The notes below the pieces were generated by a model, which was not told the DNA's origin, did not search any database, and saw only the letters and a program-made list of their open reading frames with translations. From Cucumis sativus (taxonomy: Eukaryota > Streptophyta > Magnoliopsida > Cucurbitales > Cucurbitaceae), in NCBI RefSeq assembly GCF_000004075.3, contig NC_026658.2, forward strand, positions 25,408,075-25,472,074: a stretch of DNA of 64,000 nucleotides. Reading direction: 5' to 3'. Of the stretch, positions 59,353 through 64,000 are shown piece after piece (positions within the stretch are counted from its first letter, which is position 1; each line of letters opens with the position of its first letter). Made by a program: the position numbers and the translations under genes.

Positions 59353-61375
59353 TGCACCGATTGCGTAATGCTGTAACACGAATAAGTCTATAAGGGGGGC
59401 GCCGGTATTAAAAATAGGGTATCCTAGGCTTGTGATCTCAGCTCTTTTGTATTTTTACTTGTTCGGCTAGCTAAATGTTCCATTGTTTTTTTTCCCCTTT
59501 TACCATTCTATCCATTACCACTCGTGAGGGAAACTTTCAGGTTGGGGAAAATAATAAGCTGCTAGTTTGTGTCGGCTGATTCCTACTAAAATTTTCAAAA
59601 GTAACTATATTTTATTAGAGGAAAAGAGAAACTGTTCTCTAGCTCAGACCCATCTGTCAAGAATTCAGTAGTGAGCAGCAAAAAGCGGAGTACCGCTTAT
59701 CATATTTGAAAGAAAAACTTATAAAGTGAATTGATGTTTGTATTAAAAATAATTTCATCTTTCAATGTTAAATGAGAAGAAGAAACCAGAAGGCTTAACA
59801 TTTTCAATATTACCCACTAAATTAGACGAAGAAACCATTTTCATTTGGACATACTAACACACCATTTTTTAATGAGACATATGCTTAATAATGGCACATT
59901 TATTAAACTAGTTAATATACAAATCGATTTAATAACGAAAAAATTAAGTCAATAAATTCATAGATTTATATGCTCGAGAAAAGAGTGGTGTATTTGGATC
60001 AAGATTTCTTCTTATTATTAGAAGTCCATTTAGAAGTATTTGATCCGTGTCCAACAAAACTTTTAGATGGACTCAATATAACTGGTGTCTAACAAGTATG
60101 GAAGTGTACAACGCACTTTAACACACTAGCTATGAAAACTCCATTTCAAGATTGAAAAGTCAGTTGGAGTTTCAAACAGGATTGAATAGACCATAAGCCC
60201 AATTTTGTGAATTTGAAGGGCTAAGACGACTGAATAATAAAGAACCAAAAGAGAAGTTGGTATTCAACCTATGCATTTAGATTTTGGGACAAAAGAAACA
60301 AGAACTCAAGATTTGAAATCTGACATTCAAGGCAGTTTTTTCTCCTATTTCCTGCAATGTCAAGGAAGTAGGAAGCATTCCAAATTCCAACATTCTATAA
60401 GTAATAAAAAATGGGTTAAAATACTGTTTTCTTTCCCCATACTTTCAGCTTTCGTTAAGTATTCTAAGTTTAAAGTTTGGTCCACTCATTTTATTGTTTT
60501 TCAGGTTTAAATTCAGACGCACTAGTCTTTGTTTTGTAAAGTTAACTTTTATCAAAATTAATTAAATAATATCAACAATTTTAAGCAAGAAAAAGTTGCT
60601 GATATAAACCAAATTTAACCAATTTTAAGAGTTATTGAAAGTAGAACAACTAAAACTGAACCATTGGACATAAACCCAAAATACTTAACTAGAATGGTAT
60701 TGAAGTCCGATTGCAAACACTGCATTCAAAAAATTTCTTAAGACGTAGTCATTAAATTTTCATGAGGTATTGAATTTTTAAATTAAAATGACCAAAATGA
60801 ATGAGAAGAACATAAGAACATGGATTAAAATACCGTGGGAGCCTTAAAATCAATCAAACAAACAAACAAATCCAAAAGCCGACTCCGAACAGCAACGGAA
60901 ACCTTAAATTGGGAACTTAAGGATAATCATATAAAATTGAACGAAAAACGACATTGAATTACTATGGATAGCAAAAATATGAAAAACAAAAAACAAAAAA
61001 CAAAATGAATAAAATAAAAATTAGGGCAAACGAAAAGCTGGAACTAAACTTACTCCTACAAGTATCAGAAGAGTCAAAACAGAACTATAACAATAAAAAA
61101 AAAAGGGGTAATAGAGAGAGAGAGAGATCAGATAATGCAAGGAAAAGGAAACGTGCCTTGTTGTATGTGTGTAGGATTTTGATGGCGCAATGAGCGAGGA
61201 GCTCAGTAGGCTCTTCGGATTGTGGTAAGGCAAAGGGCAGGGAAACAGAGAAGAAGCGCAGCCACATTTTGAAAAAAATCCATGCGCGCCGTTCCGCACA
61301 GCCACAGGAAGAAATCAGAATACAGCAATGGCAGAATGATGGAAGAACAAATAATTTATGAAAGAGAAAAAAAGG
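59353..61375. other. Intergenic DNA
   Basis: No gene is supported in this mostly AT-rich interval. The more balanced part at 61,130-61,330 reads on the minus strand as WLRFFSVSLPFALPQSEEPT, which might be an exon of the transcript proposed at 61,412-61,490, but no clear splice sites frame it. Confidence 0.4.
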
Positions 61376-61411
61376 GAACAAATGATTTGATCATCAGATT
61401 GTGATCTCACC

Positions 61412-61490
61412 AACAGAAACTCCCATGTTCTTCACCGCCCTCTGGCGCTTCTTCTTCCCTCCCCTCCCCTCTCTCCGATTCGTTTATATT
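61412..61490 (-). promoter_or_regulatory. Candidate promoter and first exon, minus strand
   Basis: On the minus strand a TATAAAC element (about 61,480-61,488) is followed by a purine-rich leader, then ATGGGAGTTTCTGTTG and a good splice donor GTGAGA. This would be a tiny first coding exon (MGVSV). Without splicing the frame stops after ten codons (MGVSVGEITI). I could not identify the following exons, so this may instead be a uORF-bearing or non-coding transcript. Confidence 0.3.
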
Positions 61491-61499
61491 ATAATCAGT

Positions 61500-62543
61500 A
61501 TTATTTTAAATTTTGTGTTTAGTTGATATCCAAATCTTAACTTAAAATATCATTTTCGTCTTTGGTTCATGTATTCAATTTTAGTTTTACTAAATATTAG
61601 ATTTAGTCTTTGAAATTTATTTATTTTTGTTGAAATTAGTTAAATAATCATGAAAAAATAGAATATGTGAATATACTTTTAAAATTTAGAGTGAATGCTA
61701 ATAAATAATAATAATAAAACCTACCAAAGAAACTAGCAGTAGAAACTAAATTCAAAATATATTGAAACTCAATAGACTAAAACTGAACCTTTGATTAAAG
61801 ACCAAAATGATATTTTAAAAAAAAATCATGAGAATGTTTTACCAAAAATTCACAATAGTGGATATGTTCATTTGACATAATTCTTATCGAATTGATATCC
61901 AGGAAGGTAACAAAATCCTATACTTCTCGAATTTGACTACTTAATTAGAGAATCGCGGCCGCGTACTTGCTCAATGTATATGGGACTATTGCTCAATGTA
62001 CACATCCAACCCATAACAAGTTCATTCTCACGAACATCTCTTATTAGGTACAAAGAGAATTTCAATTTGAGTATAAAATGTCTTGTTATTCTAGGTATTC
62101 ACATCTTGCTCAGATGAAATTATGCATGATTTGCAAGGGTAGAACACATTATTCCAGTATTCGCATCTCTTCAACAATGTTTGGCATTCAGGGTTTGAAC
62201 AGATAGTAAAATTCGTTAGATAGTTGTTTGGCTATTTGATTGTAACATAGTACGTAGATATGGGACAGAATCTCTTAGGTGGCTAGAGATTTTTTAACCT
62301 GTAAAGACTCGATCCAACCCAACCCAAATAAGATCAAAAGAAATAACTTAAACAAACATCCATCAAAAGAAAATGGTCCATCACTAGAAGCTGCTGCCAT
62401 TGTGAATCATATATGTATTGTAATATCTTATATTTGTAAGAATATACTTAAGGGACAAAATGTTAGGAGAAGCATTCATATTCATACAAGGAATAGAGAT
62501 GAATTAGAATTAGAGTTAGAATAAGATATTCGTCTCCCAAGCC
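61500..62543. other. Intergenic DNA
   Basis: No gene is supported. The sequence is AT-rich; the portion near 62,543 is the expected 3' untranslated region of the DUF1350-like gene. Confidence 0.45.
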
Positions 62544-63637
62544 TTAGGCTTGGAAACGCTCAAACCAATTGGTTAAGGTTTTAGCAAGCTCTCTTGTTTC
62601 TCTCAAAGATAAAGATTTAAGGGCCTGAGCAACAGCATCTGCAGGAGTGTAAAAATAACCTACCTCCCACTTTGGTTCCTGGTCACATTAAAACAATTAC
62701 ATCTTCAGAACTCATGTCCAATCTGAAAGAAAAACGTTCGACTGAAATCCTTTTACAGTTCGTTAATTTTTCATGTTTTCTCTATTTTTATCTTGTTTCG
62801 CCATGTTAAATCACTACGGAACTCAACGAGTACAAGGTGAGGTTTAGAACAATTGTAGTGCAGTATCCAATGATCTCATATAGGGATCTAGAGACTAATT
62901 TGACTCAAGGAGGCAATATGTGAATTACTAACATGAAATGAGGAGAAAATGATATTGCAGAAATTTGTACTTGGATTAAGAGTGTATGAATTACTTGAGT
63001 GTAAACGGTTGGGTGTGTTCTAAGAGGTTGATTAGTATGGCTAGGGGAGTGCTCTTGCCTACTTTTATATCACCTAGATTTGGTTTCAACATTCCAAAAT
63101 TTCCAATCATTAATTGGTTTAATACATTTTCTTATTCAGAGAAATGAGTGTTTATTTAGCTGGCTTGTGGCTTTGAATTTCATAATCCAATCGCTAACAT
63201 CTGTGAAAAGAAAACCGTTTGGAATGATTTTCTAAGCAATTGAGAAAGTGTTTTTAATCAGTTTACACTTCACACATATATTTTAAAACACTCAGAACTC
63301 ATTCAATGTTACGACAAGGAAAAGGCCTAAAAGGTGTACCTGTACGCATGGTGTGATGTGGTTTCCACTTAACTCAACCTTCTCAAGTGTGCCATTGATA
63401 GCCTCGACGCGAGGCTTCAGTGTTTGTTCAAGTAGATCGGTTTCATCAATCGTGTCTGAAATGAACTTCACCTGAAATGCAACGTATCAGACAAACCAGA
63501 AGCAAATATTTACTCAACAATCCAAACGCTGACGGTTACGACCTTACCAAGAGAGTGTTTTGGATATTGTAATTACACTTGAAGCAATCTCGATTCTCAG
63601 ATGGAGTTGGCCTGAACTCCGAAACCCCTTCTGTCAC
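62544..63637 (-). CDS. DUF1350-like protein, 3' three exons (partial)
   Basis: Three minus-strand exons with GT..AG borders, all in phase 0: 63637-63548 (30 codons, VTEGVSEFRPTPSENRDCF start), 63471-63340 (44 codons, VKFISDTIDETDLLEQTLKP then GNHITPCVQ) and 62678-62544 (44 codons and stop, EPKWEVGYFYTPADAVAQAL then NWFERFQA). The blocks resemble the C-terminus of plant DUF1350 proteins, a plastid-targeted alpha/beta-hydrolase-like family of unknown substrate in which the GNHITP histidine would be the catalytic one. That assignment is from memory of the family and needs a search. The N-terminal exons lie beyond the right edge. Confidence 0.65.
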
Positions 63638-63756
63638 CTAATGAGCATACTATTATACATTTGCAAATTGCAGTGCAGACAAATGCAGTTTGAAATACAA
63701 CTCAATAACATTCTTTTTTAAAAAAAATACAAACACATTAGATGCACACGTAAATG

Positions 63757-63918
63757 TAGGGTGTGTTTGGAATACATTTTTCAAGTGTTTAATTTAAAAA
63801 ATAAGCCAATTCGAAAGAAATTAGAGTGTTTCACAAGCAATCAAAATTAGTTTTTGAAATGTATTTTAAACGGTTTTTACCGATTGTTTGACTAAAAATG
63901 TAGTCCAAACCCATCCTA
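63757..63918. mobile_element. MITE-like element with ~25-bp inverted termini
   Basis: The left end starts TAGGGTGTGTTTGGAATACA and the reverse complement of the right end TAGGATGGGTTTGGACTACA; both run on into TTTTT, so about 25 bases pair with four differences. The length is 162 bases with no coding content. It sits in an intron of, or upstream of, the partial DUF1350-like gene. The flanking bases do not decide between a TA and a TAA/TTA target duplication. Confidence 0.65.
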
Positions 63919-64000
63919 AACTTTTTGAAAAAAAAATTTCAAGTCAATCCAAACGAACTTGTAGTCTAACAACTGAGAAAGGAGATATCAATAAATCGGC

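Noticed and set aside
63187..63290. Second MITE like the one at 63,757 (AACCGTTTGGAATG)
   Set aside because: Only a vague inner inverted pair is visible and the ends do not match.

Overview
The window reads as nuclear DNA of a flowering plant, most likely a eudicot of the cucurbit family. It is AT-rich, the genes carry GT..AG introns, and the proteins are plant-specific types: PORR, DYW-class PPR, AP2/ERF, 3-ketoacyl-CoA synthase, CID7-like and DUF1677. The cucurbit placement rests on the style of the PIF/Harbinger element and of the AT-rich foldback repeats. It is an inference, not a search result.

Layout. 1-6,000: intergenic, with one short coding-like fragment, a terminal-inverted-repeat element and a decayed RNase H remnant. 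6,068-7,023: a DUF1677 gene (minus) with its leader and TATA box. 7,024-19,950: gene-poor. Its core is a complete but dead autonomous PIF/Harbinger DNA transposon at 10,970-17,342, with transposase, Myb/SANT-like partner, terminal inverted repeats and a TTA target duplication, followed by a 207-bp tandem repeat. 19,950-28,724: a CID7-like PABP-interacting Smr protein gene (5 coding exons, plus) and an intronless DYW-type PPR editing factor (plus). 29,604-36,328: a 10-exon SNM1-type DNA repair nuclease with UBZ, SAM and metallo-beta-lactamase/beta-CASP modules (plus). 36,329-46,440: intergenic, holding an ERF/DREB transcription factor (39,480-40,040, minus) and many small repeats. 46,566-47,936: an intronless PORR organelle RNA-binding protein (plus). 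53,526-57,307: KCS10/FIDDLEHEAD-like 3-ketoacyl-CoA synthase (3 exons, plus). 58,307-59,185: a conserved plant protein of unknown function (minus). 62,544-63,637: the 3' three exons of a DUF1350-like gene (minus) that runs off the right edge.

The genes are independent single transcription units with housekeeping or developmental roles: organelle RNA editing and splicing, cytoplasmic mRNA control, DNA cross-link repair, and epidermal wax or very-long-chain lipid synthesis. I see no operon-like or cluster logic.

The observations most worth a second look are four. First, the complete Harbinger footprint, whose transposase carries three nonsense codons that all look like C-to-T or G-to-A transitions. 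Second, the tandem repeat beside it, which has a 48-bp duplication nested in one copy. Third, a roughly 270-bp sequence present both upstream of the FIDDLEHEAD-like gene and in its first intron, each copy keeping an L1-box-like TAAATGCA. Fourth, a family of AT-rich foldback elements spread through the intergenic DNA. I did not find a convincing wholly new biological system.
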